A stretch of DNA of 64,000 nucleotides from Gamarada debralockiae (taxonomy: Eukaryota > Ascomycota > Leotiomycetes > Helotiales > Hyphodiscaceae), in assembly GCA_002803225.1 (NCBI GenBank), contig NXFV01000809.1, positions 1-64,000 of the forward strand, written 5' to 3'. Below the pieces are notes generated by a model, which did not search any database, was not told where the DNA came from, and saw only the letters and a program-made list of their open reading frames with translations. Shown here piece after piece: positions 32,474-44,112 of this stretch. Position 1 is the first letter of the stretch. Each line of letters starts with the position of its first letter. The translations under genes were made by a program, and so were the position numbers.

Positions 32474-35443
32474 CTAAAAAGGGCGGAACCGGGAGACGGC
32501 ATGAAATGGGCGATCCAAACCGGCATCAAGAGAGTACTGCTTTCCAGCCTTGGAAACTTTGCTAGGTTTGCTAGATTTACTAGACTTGTTGGCGGGTTTT
32601 CGATGTGGGGATTGAGACCGGGTGGTGGAAATTCTGGATTCAGTAGAGTGCTTGCCTACTTCAACCGCTTCGTTGGCAGGATATCGTTCTCGGGGCGCGG
32701 GCTCGGTGTTGGCATGGGAGTATTTTCCGACCTCAACGGCTTCGCCGGCAGGGTATCGGTCTGGTGTCTGGTCAAGGAGGTGTTTTCCTACTTCAACAGC
32801 ATCGCCGGTAGGGTCTCGTTCTTGGGGTGCAGGTTTGCTGTTGACAGGAGAGTATTTTCGTACTTCAACGGCTTCGTCGGCCGGGCATCGGTCCTGCATT
32901 TCGTCAAGGAGGTGTTTTCGCACTTCAACAGCATCATTGGTGAGGTATCGGTTTGGGGATGTAGGCTTAGTGGTGGATCTTCTTGGAGGTCTGCGACTAT
33001 GCGACTGCTTTAAGAGGATATCCTTGAGGGTTGTGGCAGTATCTACGAGTCGCTGTATATCCTCAGCTGGCGTATGAACCTTATCACCGACTTCAACAAG
33101 CTTGGTTCGTCTGAATGCACCGAAGACAAGACCGCTAGAGCGCTTTCTGTGTGGGGCACTCTCAGTCTGGAGTGGAATGAGGACACCGGCTTGGTATTCC
33201 CCATTTTCGTAAGTGGCGCTGTGGTTCTGCCACAGTTGGTAGCCTCTAGAACGTAGAGCACGAATGTGCATGTCGATGGAGAGTTCCATTGGTTGATCAA
33301 GGCCGTATGCGACTAGTATTCTCTTTTGGAGACCACCAGGTGCGAAAAGATCCTTTTCAGTCATGAATGGTCTTGACGGCTTGATCTCGACAACGTAGAG
33401 GAGGTCATAACCGAGACTCTGCGCCGAGAATGAGCAAGAAAAAGCGGCTTCAGCCATAGGATCGGTGGATTCGTGAGACTCGCTAGTCATCATTGTAGAT
33501 ATGGAGGACATGGTCAACCTTGACGACGACGACGGTGGCCCCAGGCTTTGACTTACTCTCGTCTTCGGTTTGTTGGATTCTTCCTTGGGTGTTGAAAGAT
33601 CGATTAGCGGGCTCTCCTGTTCGGCGCAGTCATTGTCGGAAAGGGACATAAAGTTCTCCACTGTTAAATCCATACTGGTATGTAGCAATTCATCTTGGCT
33701 AGGAAGCACAGGAGTGTTTGGAGGTTGAGGATTCAACGATGTCAGATCTGAGGCTGAGAAAGGACGAGGAGTAGGAACCTGGAAACCTTCTGAGTCTGGA
33801 GTAATCATATCTCCGTTTGATAAGACGTGGTTCAAGTCTGAATTGATAGATAATTGCTTGTGATTCTTGCCGAAACCTCTGGGGGTGCCCGGGAATTTGT
33901 CATTTTCAGATCCTTCGGAGGAGGAGGGTGGAGTTTGCTCGGAGAGGATATCCGGACTGCGGTTCAAAAAAACTCGGGGAGTGCCAGTTGGAGGGGTCTT
34001 CACTTTATGGTATCGCAATCCAGGTGGAACCAGAGTATGGTCTATCTGGATGGCAGGGGGTGACTTAATCTTTGATGGTCGGTAGCTCACGTTGATGGTT
34101 GACTCGCGCTCCAGGAGTGGAGTTGTACACGGCGAACGCAACTCAGAATCTGAGAGCCACATGGCTTGATGAGTAAGGTCTCTGAGTGCCATGGCGCTAT
34201 ATCCTGCAAGTTCTCGGCGTTGATCAGCACTGAAGGTGACTCGAGGCTCTTTGCCAAATATAGCGAAAACGCCGACTGGCTGGCCACCTGATGATAACAT
34301 CGGGGCACCAGCGAAGAATCGGATCTTGGGAGCGCTGCAGACGAGAGGGTTACTTTCAAATCGCCAGTCCTAAGTCTAATGAGCATGTTAAAACTGTGAA
34401 AGAAGGGGGTTTACAGGCCTTTTTGGTGTCTAAAATCACGAGTACATCATCCGAAAGAAGAGCATGGGCTCCAATGCTGACGGAACGGGAAATTCGTGAG
34501 GCGTTGTACCCACTTTCGGCCTTGAAAATCTCATACTTACCATCGAAGAAGCTGATAGATGCAAAGTAGCTATCAAACTCCTTCAACGCAGCACAGATGA
34601 GTGCGCTTGCCTTTCCCTGAGACCAGTTAGGCCATACAATATCGTACGAATGACTCGCCGATATTCTTGCTTCCTCATGAGGAGGGAAGACAGCAGGAAG
34701 ATATTGAAAATTCGAGCTGCGAGGCGGTGGCTCAGGAGGGTCATTGAGATTGAATTGGCCCTAATCATGTCAGTTCTAATTGTGAAACAGATGATCGGGA
34801 GAAGGAGCAAGGTGACTTCAAGATCATAGATCGGGCCTTTGGTATTGTAAAAGATTGTTCTTGCCTTTGAATAACATTGAACGTAGTATCTCCAATGATG
34901 CACAGCTTGAGAATCTTCCGCAGCGGTTACGGCAACATACTCAAGGTGTTGAGAGATTTGGATCTCCATGCCCATGTTCTCCTGGTATCCAGTTATTGGT
35001 AGGTCTGTAACACTCTCCATTGCTGATAGATCGGCAACACTATCCTCCGTTTCATCTGCGGCAAGTGCGCTGTTAAGTTTACGATTAGCTTCCTCCCTAT
35101 GCATTGCAATTGCAAACGCTGAGCTGCCGGTGCTGAGTGTGTTGAAAGATCTTGCTTTGAATTTCGTTTTGAGCATAGGTTCACTTCGTGCCTGAAGTTT
35201 GTACTCAAGTGGTCTGATAAAAGGACACGCCGTAATCAGACCAGGGTGAAACTCGTCAGGTTGCTTGTATTCGTCGATGGGGGTTTCTTCAAAGGCGTTT
35301 TCTTTCGCTGTAGTAGATTTGTTGCCAAAGAATTTGCTCATCAACTTGTTGCCTCCTTGCTTTATGGCTGTTCCCGAAATCGAAGATGATTTGGAGGAGA
35401 CGCTAGGGCGTTCACTCGATTCGTTCACGGTTATCGGCGCCAT
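32474..35443 (-). CDS. GAF-domain protein with C-terminal repeats
   Basis: Proposed exons 34817-35443, 34419-34760 and 32474-34369, about 954 residues. The central part matches a fungal GAF sensor domain: YDIVWPNWSQGKASALICAA, FDSYFASISFFDGKYEIFKA, ISRSVSIGAHALLSDDVLVI, then DWRFESNPLVCSAPKIRF, FAGAPM and GVFAIFGKEPRVTFSADQR. GAF domains bind small ligands or mediate dimers in signalling proteins. No kinase or response domain follows; instead there is a long Ser/Pro-rich linker, another folded-looking block (YDLLYVVEIKPSRPFMTEKD, then HIRALRSRGYQLWQNHSATY) and a repeat tract. The second intron is troublesome: the only junction restoring the GAF strand (VILDTKK to DWRF) starts with GC (34418), with AG at 34370-34371. 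Intron 1 has a weak GTCACC donor. The start ATG 35443 gives MAPITVNESSERP. Confidence 0.78.
32646..32932 (-). repeat. coding higher-order repeat with alternating 60- and 72-bp units
   Basis: Inside the GAF gene the phrase AVEV[RG]K[HY] recurs with first bases at 32932, 32872, 32800, 32740 and 32668, so spacing alternates 60, 72, 60, 72 bp. The 20-residue unit reads like AVEVRKHLLDEMQDRCPADE, the 24-residue unit begins AVEVRKYSPVNSKPAP. Two full 132-bp compound units plus a partial third are present. The arrangement implies an older single-unit duplication followed by duplication of the pair. Confidence 0.88.
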
Positions 35444-38400
35444 CACTTCGAACAAGTCACCGAAGTCTCGGTTGCTTGTAGTTCACTTTAGGAAGTTAGG
35501 ATCGGTAGCCCACGGAGGAGATAGATGCGCACCAAGCAGCCCTAAATAGCCGGAATACTCACTTCAAATAAATGATTGCGCCCAGAGGTGGGTTCGGTGC
35601 TAACACAGATCAAATTTCGAGGCCGGAAACCCGGAGAGCCTGCCTGGGAGTCTCAGAATTTTATCATAAGAGTTCTTAATGACAGCAATTGCTCATATAT
35701 GGTAAATCCTAGCTGTGTATTTGCAGCTTGCTTGGCCTGGAGCAAGTGCACGCTCTGGATATTGTCTTGACATGACCCTGCAGCTAGAGAACAGGAAAAT
35801 GGGGACTCTCTGACTCTGATAGGAGTTTGAAGGAGAGAAACAAGTAGGAAGGCAATGAAGTCAGATAACTTACAGATTTAACTTTGCTTGCCTCAAGGGA
35901 CGTCTTTGCACGAGCTTGTGCCTTTGGTGGAGTGGTTGGCTTATACCCAGAGGCTTTTTCAAGAAGTAAAGTCTGGGCCTCCCAAGGGCGCTATGAGTAG
36001 GAACTCCGCTTGTGTGCTTGATGTTCATCAGCGAGGAAACTGGTGGATTATAAAGATACTTACTGCAATAGCAGTTCTCCAAGAACGCACGTGATGTTCC
36101 AGGGAATGAGTGGTGTCAAGAGTCCCAGCTCCGAAAATGTTTGTATTACACGTCTTTCAGAGGCCAACGACTTTCACAAATACATAAACACGTGTCTAGG
36201 GAAGGAACGAGGTCGAATTGGGCGTATTCGGATACAAATAAACAAGTCTGTGACGCCCTAGGAGATATAGTTGACCTTTGATAACGTGTCAGTGAATGTC
36301 ATACATGATGTGAGGCATAGTTGCAATGAAAGCTTTAATGGCAGGCTCTGGTGTCAATATTGATGGGGAGCGCAGAGATTGAGATTAAGACTTACTTCTG
36401 AAGGTAGTCTTGCGAGGAATGTGTTCTAGAGGAACGAATGAGACGTCGCTGTCGAACACACGAACAGAGCCTACTGGGGAACGAGAGGGTAATTATGATC
36501 GAAATTACCGGTAGTGATCACAAGGCAAAGAATCGAATGACGTTCGGATCCTTCGGTTGCAAGCAGAACGAGTGAATGCGTGACTTCGTATAAAGGACTG
36601 TGATGGTAGATTAGTTCGTGCATTTGAAACAATTTGGAGGAAGCTCTTTACCTTAATACATGAAGAGAATCGAATTTTTGGTTTAGATTTGAAATTTTTG
36701 AAATTTTGTATCACTTACGCGTCGACAACTCTGCGACGACCTCATGCTTCCACAACAGATGCGTGTCAGTGCAAGGGAGCAGGAGATGGGCATAGAGGAA
36801 TGACTGATTCGATCAAAACGAATGAAATTTTTGTGTCACAGCCTCGACTCTTGTATGATGTGCATCAGATGTGCATCAGGTGTAGTGCCGTGTTCTGGGG
36901 AGCATCCAGCCGAGGGCCTTGCAGATGTGGTGTAAGGCCGAGGCAGGTGCTCACGAGTCGAGTGTATCCACGAATGCATACGCGAACAGCTCGTCACGTA
37001 TGGGGGTATTGCGACTAGGGAATTTGACTGAGACTGAGATGGCCAAGTTGTGCCGCCTTGTGAAGGTGTTGATGGTGGTGTCGTGCAGGCCGAGTCTTCT
37101 TTATGATATCCTGGCTTTTGCTGTGGCCTTTCATGGCTCATCCGGAGACTCCACAAAAAACCACCCATGAATCAATTGATCGGCACAAGGATTTTCAAGT
37201 ACCCTCGAGTGGCAGTCAGAAAACGGCTTGAAGGCTGCCAAAAAGGGTTGTGGAAAAGATTGCGGCGTTGAAACGATATCTAGACTCCAAGTCGCTCCTT
37301 CCAGCACCGGATCTCCCAGATCCGGACAAGCATCACGGATATCTAGGCTCAACTTACCATTACTTGATGAAATGATAGACAGCTTTCCTTTTTACTCATG
37401 GCATTCACGAATCCTCGATGAGAGGTTTTCTGCCTCGGTTGAAGCGCTTCCAAAAGAAAATTCTCCTCCTTGCTTACTGGATCTCCAAAAGAAGGTTGCA
37501 CACAAAATTTCCCGGGAAGAGATGATGCTTCACCCAATCCCATCAACACTCTTCCATACGACATGGACCATCCTCGGTCCCTGGAACTAGCAATTGTGCC
37601 CTCCATTTCGACGGCGATAGGATTGTAGACTCGGAAGAGGTTTATCGGTTGAGTGAGGTGTGATGTTCTGTTGCCGGGGCGTTGACCCAATCCAACGACA
37701 GAGACAGGATTAGCTAGATCACCACAAGGATTAGGGAGCTACTAGCCATTCTGTCCAATAATGAGGTGCAGCAGCAAGGATAAGAGACCACTTCCGATTT
37801 GGACGCAACCACTACATAGCGCACTGTCATCGACATTTTGTGAAACAGAGCACCGCGTCAGGTCCTTTCTCCATCAACGACGAGATGCTGTACAATCTTC
37901 TTGGGATAGTTCTGCAAGATGAGCGGTTGGCGCTGTGAAAGGCTAATACTTTTTTTCTGCCCTTAAATGTGCACATTGTCTTACGTTTCGACTCGGGCGT
38001 CACAGCTTCAGATGGTTGACATCTCTCATATTCTATCTATCATTAGGCAACGCCAAGCTTCGATATCTTGTTTCTCCATTTTTTATTTTTTATTTTTTAA
38101 GTTATATTGATCTCCAATTCGATACCAGTACTCTCATGACAGATGTCAAAAAAGGAGACGTGCGTTTAGCGTGCTGCCACTAGTTAGGATTTACTTTTTG
38201 CTGACTGCTGAGCTTTCCCCACATATGCAATCAAGACGAGCTGCATTCGCCATGGGAGTTTCTTATTCCACAAAAACTTGTCGAACCGATGCTTTGATGC
38301 TCTTTACCCTCGTCCCAATAGTGGTACCCGAAACCTTGATGTCCTGATACTTACTCCTCTGTCGATCTGAATTCCAAATGAATGTATCAGCTGAACGTGG

Positions 38401-39212
38401 ACCGTAAGTTGTGATCCACGGGCCAAGCCTTGATATGATCTGCCTTCTCGATTGATCCACAGTCACTGGATCAAACAGAGTTGTTGGACTCGACTTATTG
38501 TGCCTTACCATTGTTGTACCTTTTGGCTCCTGCAACATCACTTCGACATGTCTGCTCTCAAAATGCAACTTTCAACCATTTGCTCGAATTTTTCCTCCCC
38601 AAAATCCCAGCAAATTCCACGATCGCTACACAAATCTGCAGCTGCATCCTTCCGGCCGTCGTGTAACCCACTGTGCATTCCCTCCTGACACCGCATCGTC
38701 GAGTCCCGAGTTCGCTGCCTGCAGCGACTTTCCAGGGGATAATCTTGCAGAGTCTTATAGTTTGATTTCCCCACCTGTTCGCATGATCAATTTGATGCAG
38801 ATATTGATGTTAAGTCAGATGATAGAGCTAGAATGTGCTAGTATTAAAAAAAAAAATACGTGATGAGACCGAATCTTGATTTTCATGGGTATTGTTGACC
38901 AGATGCTACGTGTTACTAGGTAATGTGTTTTCAGAAAGGTACAACAGGTTCGCTTCGCCACTCCAACTTGACTAGATATCTTGAACTTTCCAAGTAACTC
39001 TTCTGATATCCAATGGCCGATGACCAAAGCTTGGTATATGGTGACTCTGAATAGGAAGTTCTCCAATGACAGTTTGGAGCCTTGACCAAGATTCTCGGGG
39101 TTAGATAGTCTTCTCAGATGACCTCACCACCATTCTGCTATCCAACCACTCTTCCCTTCTCGAATCCGGTACTGCGTAGCAGCTATAAGAGCGTATCCAA
39201 GTCCCACAGCTC
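35444..39212. other. gene-poor stretch, 3.8 kb, no supported gene
   Basis: Upstream of the GAF gene and downstream of the glycosyltransferase. Many short open frames on both strands lack recognisable motifs. A T-rich repeat of TTTTTTA units occurs at about 38075-38100. Part of it may be the GAF gene's 5' UTR. Confidence 0.5.
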
Positions 39213-40394
39213 TCAATCGCCCGTAACTTCCCCAGTCCCCATATCCGCAAACCCAGCATTCGAGCCATCCCTATCAAGCAAATATCCAAACCTCTCCCTC
39301 TCCCTCTTCACCAACTCCGGAATATCCGAATTCTCCTCAACCCTCTCATAGACCTCCCCTTCCCTATCCCACAAATCCTTCCCCTTCCTAACCCTGTCCA
39401 CAATCCTCACCCTATCCCTAAACACCTCCTGATTCAGCCCCGTATGCGAAAAGCTCGCCATCTTATTCAACATATCTTCAACCGTCTTAAAGCAAGAACT
39501 GCAATGCCACCCCGCATTCCACAAATCCGCTTTATCCCACCACGCAACAATACTATTCCCTCCTTCCCCATTCCGTAGATCCGCAGGCAATATCGTACGT
39601 CCAGGTCCTTGATACGTCGTAGCTTGGGGATGCGCCCACTGCTCCCCTCTATGCATCCACTGAAACCCATAATAGTAAAACTGACTCCTCAGCGTAACTC
39701 TCCTCGGAACATCACAGTTCCTGAGCACCAGCAGAGCTGCGGGTCTAATAATCTCATCCACATCAGCAACAATAACAATATCCCCCCTTCTAGCCCTCTT
39801 GTCGCCCTCCAACCCCCCCATCGCCTGCAACAGCATAGCATTCCGCTGAAAATCCTCCAAATCCCACGTCCGCTTCGCTCCCACCGGCGGGTTCTCCAGA
39901 ACATGATAAATGATCTTCTTATGCCACTTCTCAAACCGTTCCCAATTCTCCTTAACCACCAAGCTCTTCTCCATCCCCGTAAATGTCACCTTACTTTCCA
40001 CTATAACGAAGTAATCCACATGTTCTGCCATTGTGTCGAACCTTATTTCAAGCCAGTCTATCTCATTGTTAACCATAATGAGGTCGTAGATCTTCCTTCG
40101 CGCATCTCGACCGGGGAAAATGGGCCAGCGATGTGCAGAGCAGAGAGCTTTGGTGGCAGGGAGGGGGAGGAAGGAGTTCGTGTCTACGTTAACGGGTGGA
40201 TGAGCGGTCTCGAATTCGATGTCGTGGGATGTAATCTCGTGTGTACGATCTAGGAAGGGATGTTTCCGTAGGGCATAAACGCTGAAGACCCATGCTACGC
40301 CTATGAAGAAGAGGATTCGGCGCCAGCGATGGCGCGCGGTGAGGAGGAGCATCTGCAGACGCCGCTGCGAGCGGTGGGGGAATTGGAGGAGCAT
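39213..40394 (-). CDS. family 17 glycosyltransferase (beta-1,4-N-acetylglucosaminyltransferase-like)
   Basis: Single exon, 393 residues from ATG 40394. Type II membrane layout: a short basic cytosolic tail, a signal anchor at about 27-43 (ILFFIGVAWVFSVYALRK), then the lumenal catalytic domain. GT17-type motifs are KIYDLIMVNNEIDWLEIR, HVDYFVIVESKVTFTG, DFQRNAMLL, the metal-binding DVDEI in VIVADVDEIIRPAAL, and GWHCSSCFKTVEDMLNKM. The named GT17 member adds bisecting GlcNAc to N-glycans in the vertebrate Golgi; fungal members exist but their acceptor is not known to me, so the activity is assigned by family only. A GTG-started extension upstream of this ATG is not used. Confidence 0.88.
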   Translation of the reverse strand: MLLQFPHRSQRRLQMLLLTARHRWRRILFFIGVAWVFSVYALRKHPFLDRTHEITSHDIEFETAHPPVNVDTNSFLPLPATKALCSAHRWPIFPGRDARRKIYDLIMVNNEIDWLEIRFDTMAEHVDYFVIVESKVTFTGMEKSLVVKENWERFEKWHKKIIYHVLENPPVGAKRTWDLEDFQRNAMLLQAMGGLEGDKRARRGDIVIVADVDEIIRPAALLVLRNCDVPRRVTLRSQFYYYGFQWMHRGEQWAHPQATTYQGPGRTILPADLRNGEGGNSIVAWWDKADLWNAGWHCSSCFKTVEDMLNKMASFSHTGLNQEVFRDRVRIVDRVRKGKDLWDREGEVYERVEENSDIPELVKRERERFGYLLDRDGSNAGFADMGTGEVTGD

Positions 40395-40776
40395 GGTGAG
40401 TGTCACCGTCGTAGGGTGGTCATATTCGAGGGTTGAGGGAGGCTGCAGATAACAGTTATCGTGAAGCAGACGGTGCCTCTGCGTCGTCGGATGGTGAACC
40501 TTCTTTCGATGCCGTCAGGGGTCGGGTCTTGCTGCTTTGGGTGTAGCTTTGTGTGGGGAAGTCGAATACGAGGCTGCAAATTAAGCGTCTTCAGGGTCCT
40601 TTCAGGGGCAGACTTTTAAGTTAGGCTTCCACTTTTGACATCTGAACAAAACATCAACATCTCCGGATCGCAGAGCAAGTGCTTCACACAATGAGATCTT
40701 TCGTCACTATTAATGCTGTGATGTTTTGATTACATCTTAATACTGCGTAATCGCTTATTCGCTCCAAGCTATCGAA
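40395..40776. other. divergent promoter region
   Basis: A 382-bp gap between two divergently transcribed genes (glycosyltransferase and PQ-loop protein). I see no further feature in it. Confidence 0.5.
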
Positions 40777-41896
40777 ATGGAGAATAATTTCAACGTACTC
40801 ACAGCGCCAGTGCCCCACGACATCTGCCAGAAGCTTGTGCCCTCTAAACTCGATACTATCATCAACACGTAGGTGAATTCTTTTTTTAGCTCGAAATTAA
40901 TATCCTAATCTGTCACCTAATATCTCTACCCAAAAAGCGTCCTCTTCGTCATCCTATTCTTCACACACATCCCACAATACATTCGCATCATATATCGCCA
41001 CAGCACCGCCGGTATCTCCCCTTTCACCATCATCCTAAGTCTTATATTCAACACATTTCTCGCCTCCAAGGAACTCTACTACTCGTCAGTCTCAACTGGC
41101 CCCATTGAGTGCTGTCGTCCGAATGGTCTCTACGGCCCAAACGGACCAGAAAGCGATGGCATTGATCAACATTTGAGCGGCTTCGAAGCATGGGGAGTTC
41201 TTCTGGCTCTTTCTCAGGTCGGTGTACTTATGTTAGGAAGTCTTATACTGCAAGTTAAAAGCATTCAATCACTACCATTTCACTAAACTCACTGATACCC
41301 CTTGCAGATTGTTGCTGTTCCTCATCTTTCCCCCGCGTTTCGGCCCCCTCACCGGATCCACCTTCGATAGATCCTCCACCATAATCCTCGCTCTTTTAAC
41401 ACCCTTCCTTCTCCTCTTCATAGCCTTCTACTTCACCTCTGCTCTCCAAGCCGGCCTAACACCCAAACATCGAGACACCGGCTTCTGCTGTCGGGACCTT
41501 GATGAGCTTTCCTCGTGGGTTATTACCATGGCCTGTGTATTCGCTGTTGGCATTATTCAATACATCCCTCAGATCCGTTACACCAAAGCGCTGAAGGAGG
41601 TGAAATCACTCAGTGTAATCGGGCTGGTTGTCCAAGCCACGGTGTTGCTAGTGTTAGGAGTGAGTCTGGGATTGAGGGCATTGAGGATTGATAAGGTCAT
41701 GTGGGCCACTGGTCCTCTTGATGGTGTGACGAAGTTTCTGAACTTTGTATTTGGGGCCTTTGGACCTTGGATGACTGCTATTGTGCAAATTGTGCTGTTG
41801 TATGTTTTGTGGTCGGTTGAAAGGAGGAAGGTGGTTCCAGTGGAATCAGAAAATAATGAGGTGGGTGAGCGCACGCCTTTGCTAAGGGACACTTGA
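40777..41896 (+). CDS. PQ-loop repeat membrane protein
   Basis: Exons 40777-40868, 40938-41231 and 41308-41896 give about 324 residues. The second intron uses a GTTAGG donor; only this phase joins VGVLI to LLLFLIFPPRFG. Two PQ-loop repeats are visible: THIPQYIRIIYRHSTAGISP in the first half and QYIPQIRYTKALKEVKSLSV with Pro216-Gln217 in the second, within a seven-helix pattern. This family includes cystinosin and the vacuolar cationic amino-acid exporters Ypq1-3, so export of amino acids from the vacuole is possible but not shown. The tail ends VGERTPLLRDT, whose E-R-T-P-L-L resembles an acidic dileucine vacuole/lysosome sorting signal. Confidence 0.85.
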
Positions 41897-42066
41897 ACTT
41901 TCCTTGGTTTTCTTACACGGATATTCCTTTCGACTTCTTTCTTTGCACCCTTTCGGAAACTGGAAGCTCGGTCTATAAGACAGCCAGAATATCCCATATT
42001 TCGCTTTAGTCATATCGCCAATTCCAATTCCTGCCCTTCACTCACTGAAAGACCTACACGGCCACA

Positions 42067-42588
42067 ATGCCCCAGCTCAACTTCTACTCGGCCAATGACT
42101 TGAACATGGAAGAGGAAGTGGTCGTTGCAATCTACGATTTCCTCTGGGAGGCGCGACCCGACACTTGTAAGCTTCGACGGATGCTTCGACGAAAGTCTCA
42201 CAATCAGGATTCAGTACACTTAACCGAAGATTTTCCCCTACTTGCACACAGCAGACTTCGTATACGGCCTCTTCGCAGCAACCTACACATGCGATGCCTC
42301 TCCAGACGGAAAGGGCTTCTCCAACTTCGCATTAGACGTAATAAACTCGACCATGGCGAGTTCGCTTCTAGCAGATGCAATGACTTTCGAGGCTGTGGGG
42401 TGACAAATGAGGTTTGTTAACCGTTTCTGAAGTGGAAGATGAACCGATGCAGTAGTCCACATATTTGGGGTTGGGCTTCGAGGAGGGAGTTTATTGCCGG
42501 GGAGTTCGAGGCAGCGCCTTCCAGATTGACTAGGGAGGAGAAGTTGGATTTTAGAGACGAGCAAGCCGAAGAGGAGAGCGTGTTCTAG
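42067..42588 (+). CDS. small uncharacterised protein, apparently intact member of a four-copy tandem family
   Basis: Exons 42067-42166, 42255-42399 and 42453-42588 give 126 residues; both introns are GT-AG and splicing removes every stop. The product starts MPQLNFYSANDLNMEEEVVV, continues with AIYDFLWEARPDT, YGLFAATYTCDASPDGKG, FSNFALDVINSTM and HIWGWASRRE, and is acidic with no signal peptide or membrane segment. I do not recognise it. The support is that the next three plus-strand segments repeat the same motifs in the same order (AIYDF-like, YTC-like, FSxF-like, WGW-like), each with damage. It is the only copy that can be read through, so it may be the functional member. Splice sites are predicted by eye. 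Confidence 0.5.
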
Positions 42589-42875
42589 GGACATCTCTTG
42601 GGTACCAGTGTATGCATGAACTTGGAAGCCATTAGCACTGGTGGTGTTGTTAGTGCTTTGTTGGGTGGATAAGCAGACGCCTCCGCTTAAGTAGGTGTGA
42701 AAGTTACTGAGTTCCTCTTGCATAGGCATGTCTTTCTGTCTGTTTGCTTTCGCTTCTTTCTGCAAGTCGAAACCTTGATCTACAAGACATCCAAACTATC
42801 CAACATCTTACGCCTGACAGGTCTTTAACTCTCAGACTCTTCGTCTCAACTTGCCTCGGGGCTTTGACAATCAGA

Positions 42876-43501
42876 ATGTACCACTTTAACTCCAACCCAA
42901 CAAAAAATTCGAACACTGAACCTCCTTAGGTTGCCATCGCCATCCACGACTTCGTTTGCGAAAGAGACTCACAGTCAGATGTTTCCGAAGAATACGCATT
43001 CAACAATCTCAGGATCCAGAAACAGATACCAACTGACAACAGAACCCCCTGGTCCATAGCATGCCTCAACTACGGTCCCTATGCTGCCATTTACGACTGC
43101 GGATGTCCGACGACGACGAATCAAGCTTCTCGGACTTCGACCTCAATTGGAAGAATAACCACATGGAAATTGATTTGCCTGACAATGGCGTGACTTTCCT
43201 ATTTGGCCAGGAAGTTGATGATCGTGAAGATCCCCTCCTCCCCTCCGAAACTGCGTTCTCCGACTTCGAGCCCTTGCAAAGAAACCAGGATGTGAGAGAG
43301 GAATTGGGCAAATACGCAGCTGAATTCACATTCTTGGAGGAGAGAGACGACGGCGATTTTCCGTTCATGAAGTTTGAGGTTCATTGTGGTTAGTCTGGTT
43401 GTGCTCCTTCTAATGTTTGGGGTAGGCGAAGAGGAGGGTCGGGCTGGAGCTGGAACAGAAGGCGGGGAGAGTATTGTGTGAGGCGGAAGGTGAGAGGTTG
43501 A
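42876..43501 (+). pseudogene. second copy of the small tandem gene, broken
   Basis: Starts MYHFNSNPTKNSNTEPP, then in-frame TAG at 42927-42929, then VAIAIHDFVCERDSQSD, matching the first copy's start and AIYDF block. After an intron-like gap comes YGPYAAIYDCGC. A frameshift near 43105 is needed to reach DDDESSFSDFDLNWKNNHME, which matches FSNFALDVINSTM of copy one. EVHCG and then NVWGRRRGG correspond to the end of copy one, but the acceptor before that last block appears lost. At least one nonsense and one frameshift separate it from a working gene. Confidence 0.6.
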
Positions 43502-43509
43502 GGGGAAAG

Positions 43510-44112
43510 ATGAGAAGAGATAGTGAGGAGAAATACCCTGCGAAGGAGGAGGATTCCAAGGAAGAATCAGACGATTCAGACGATGATGATAGAGAGGTCA
43601 TCGCCACTTACGAGTAAGTAAATTCCCAGAGCATGCCACATTTTCATTTCTTCTCTTCTTCTCCTATGAAGGTCTTCTAATTCAGAGAATTCCACAGTAT
43701 CGTTTGGCAAGGGTGTTCGGTGATGGGGGTAAGGGACACATAGGAAGGCGAGAACATTATGTACAAGAAATACGCCTCATATCCAAGCGGAATCCTTTTT
43801 GAACACTGAGGTACAAAGCCTTCTTCAAGTACGATTGCTACAAGCTACATACACACACAACTGCGACGACTCCGAAGACACTAGGACGGAAGACAAAGTT
43901 TTCACGAGCTTTAACAGCTTGCGTGTGAACGATAATATGGAACGGGTGTTGCCTGAAGACGTGATAGATTTCACGTTTGGGCTTGGGATGACGAGGACAA
44001 GAGCTGGTGCTTGATGACAACCTACGTCCTTTTTTGAAGTTCTTCATGGATTGTGCATACTCTGGGTGTGCTGAGACGAGTATCTGGGGCTGGGCGAAGA
44101 GGAGAGATGAAG
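43510..44112 (+). pseudogene. third copy of the small tandem gene, broken
   Basis: An acidic start (MRRDSEEKYPAKEEDSKEES) leads to DREVIATYE and a GTAAGT donor, matching the AIYDF position of copy one. Further on, LLQATYTHNCDDSED, then VFTSFNSLRVNDNMERVLPE and FTFGLGM align with the YTC and FSxF blocks of copies one and two; SIWGWAKRRDEGYEDCD at about 44080 is the terminal block. YKAFFKYDCYKL upstream lies in a different frame, so a one-base shift near the ACACACAC run at 43850 is likely. Confidence 0.55.

Noticed and set aside
32432..33077. Plus-strand frames with repeated TSTAS / NGF-R phrases
   Set aside because: They are the antisense reading of the coding repeat in the GAF gene, not a separate repeat protein.
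38263..38568. 101-codon minus-strand frame
   Set aside because: No domain, no start context or splice partner that would support a gene.
39609..40253. 214-codon plus-strand frame
   Set aside because: Antisense to the glycosyltransferase, whose motifs are clear.
24968..41896. Secondary-metabolite gene cluster
   Set aside because: The aminomutase, GAF, glycosyltransferase and transporter-like genes are separated by long gaps and a housekeeping gene (ATP1); no synthase backbone gene is present.
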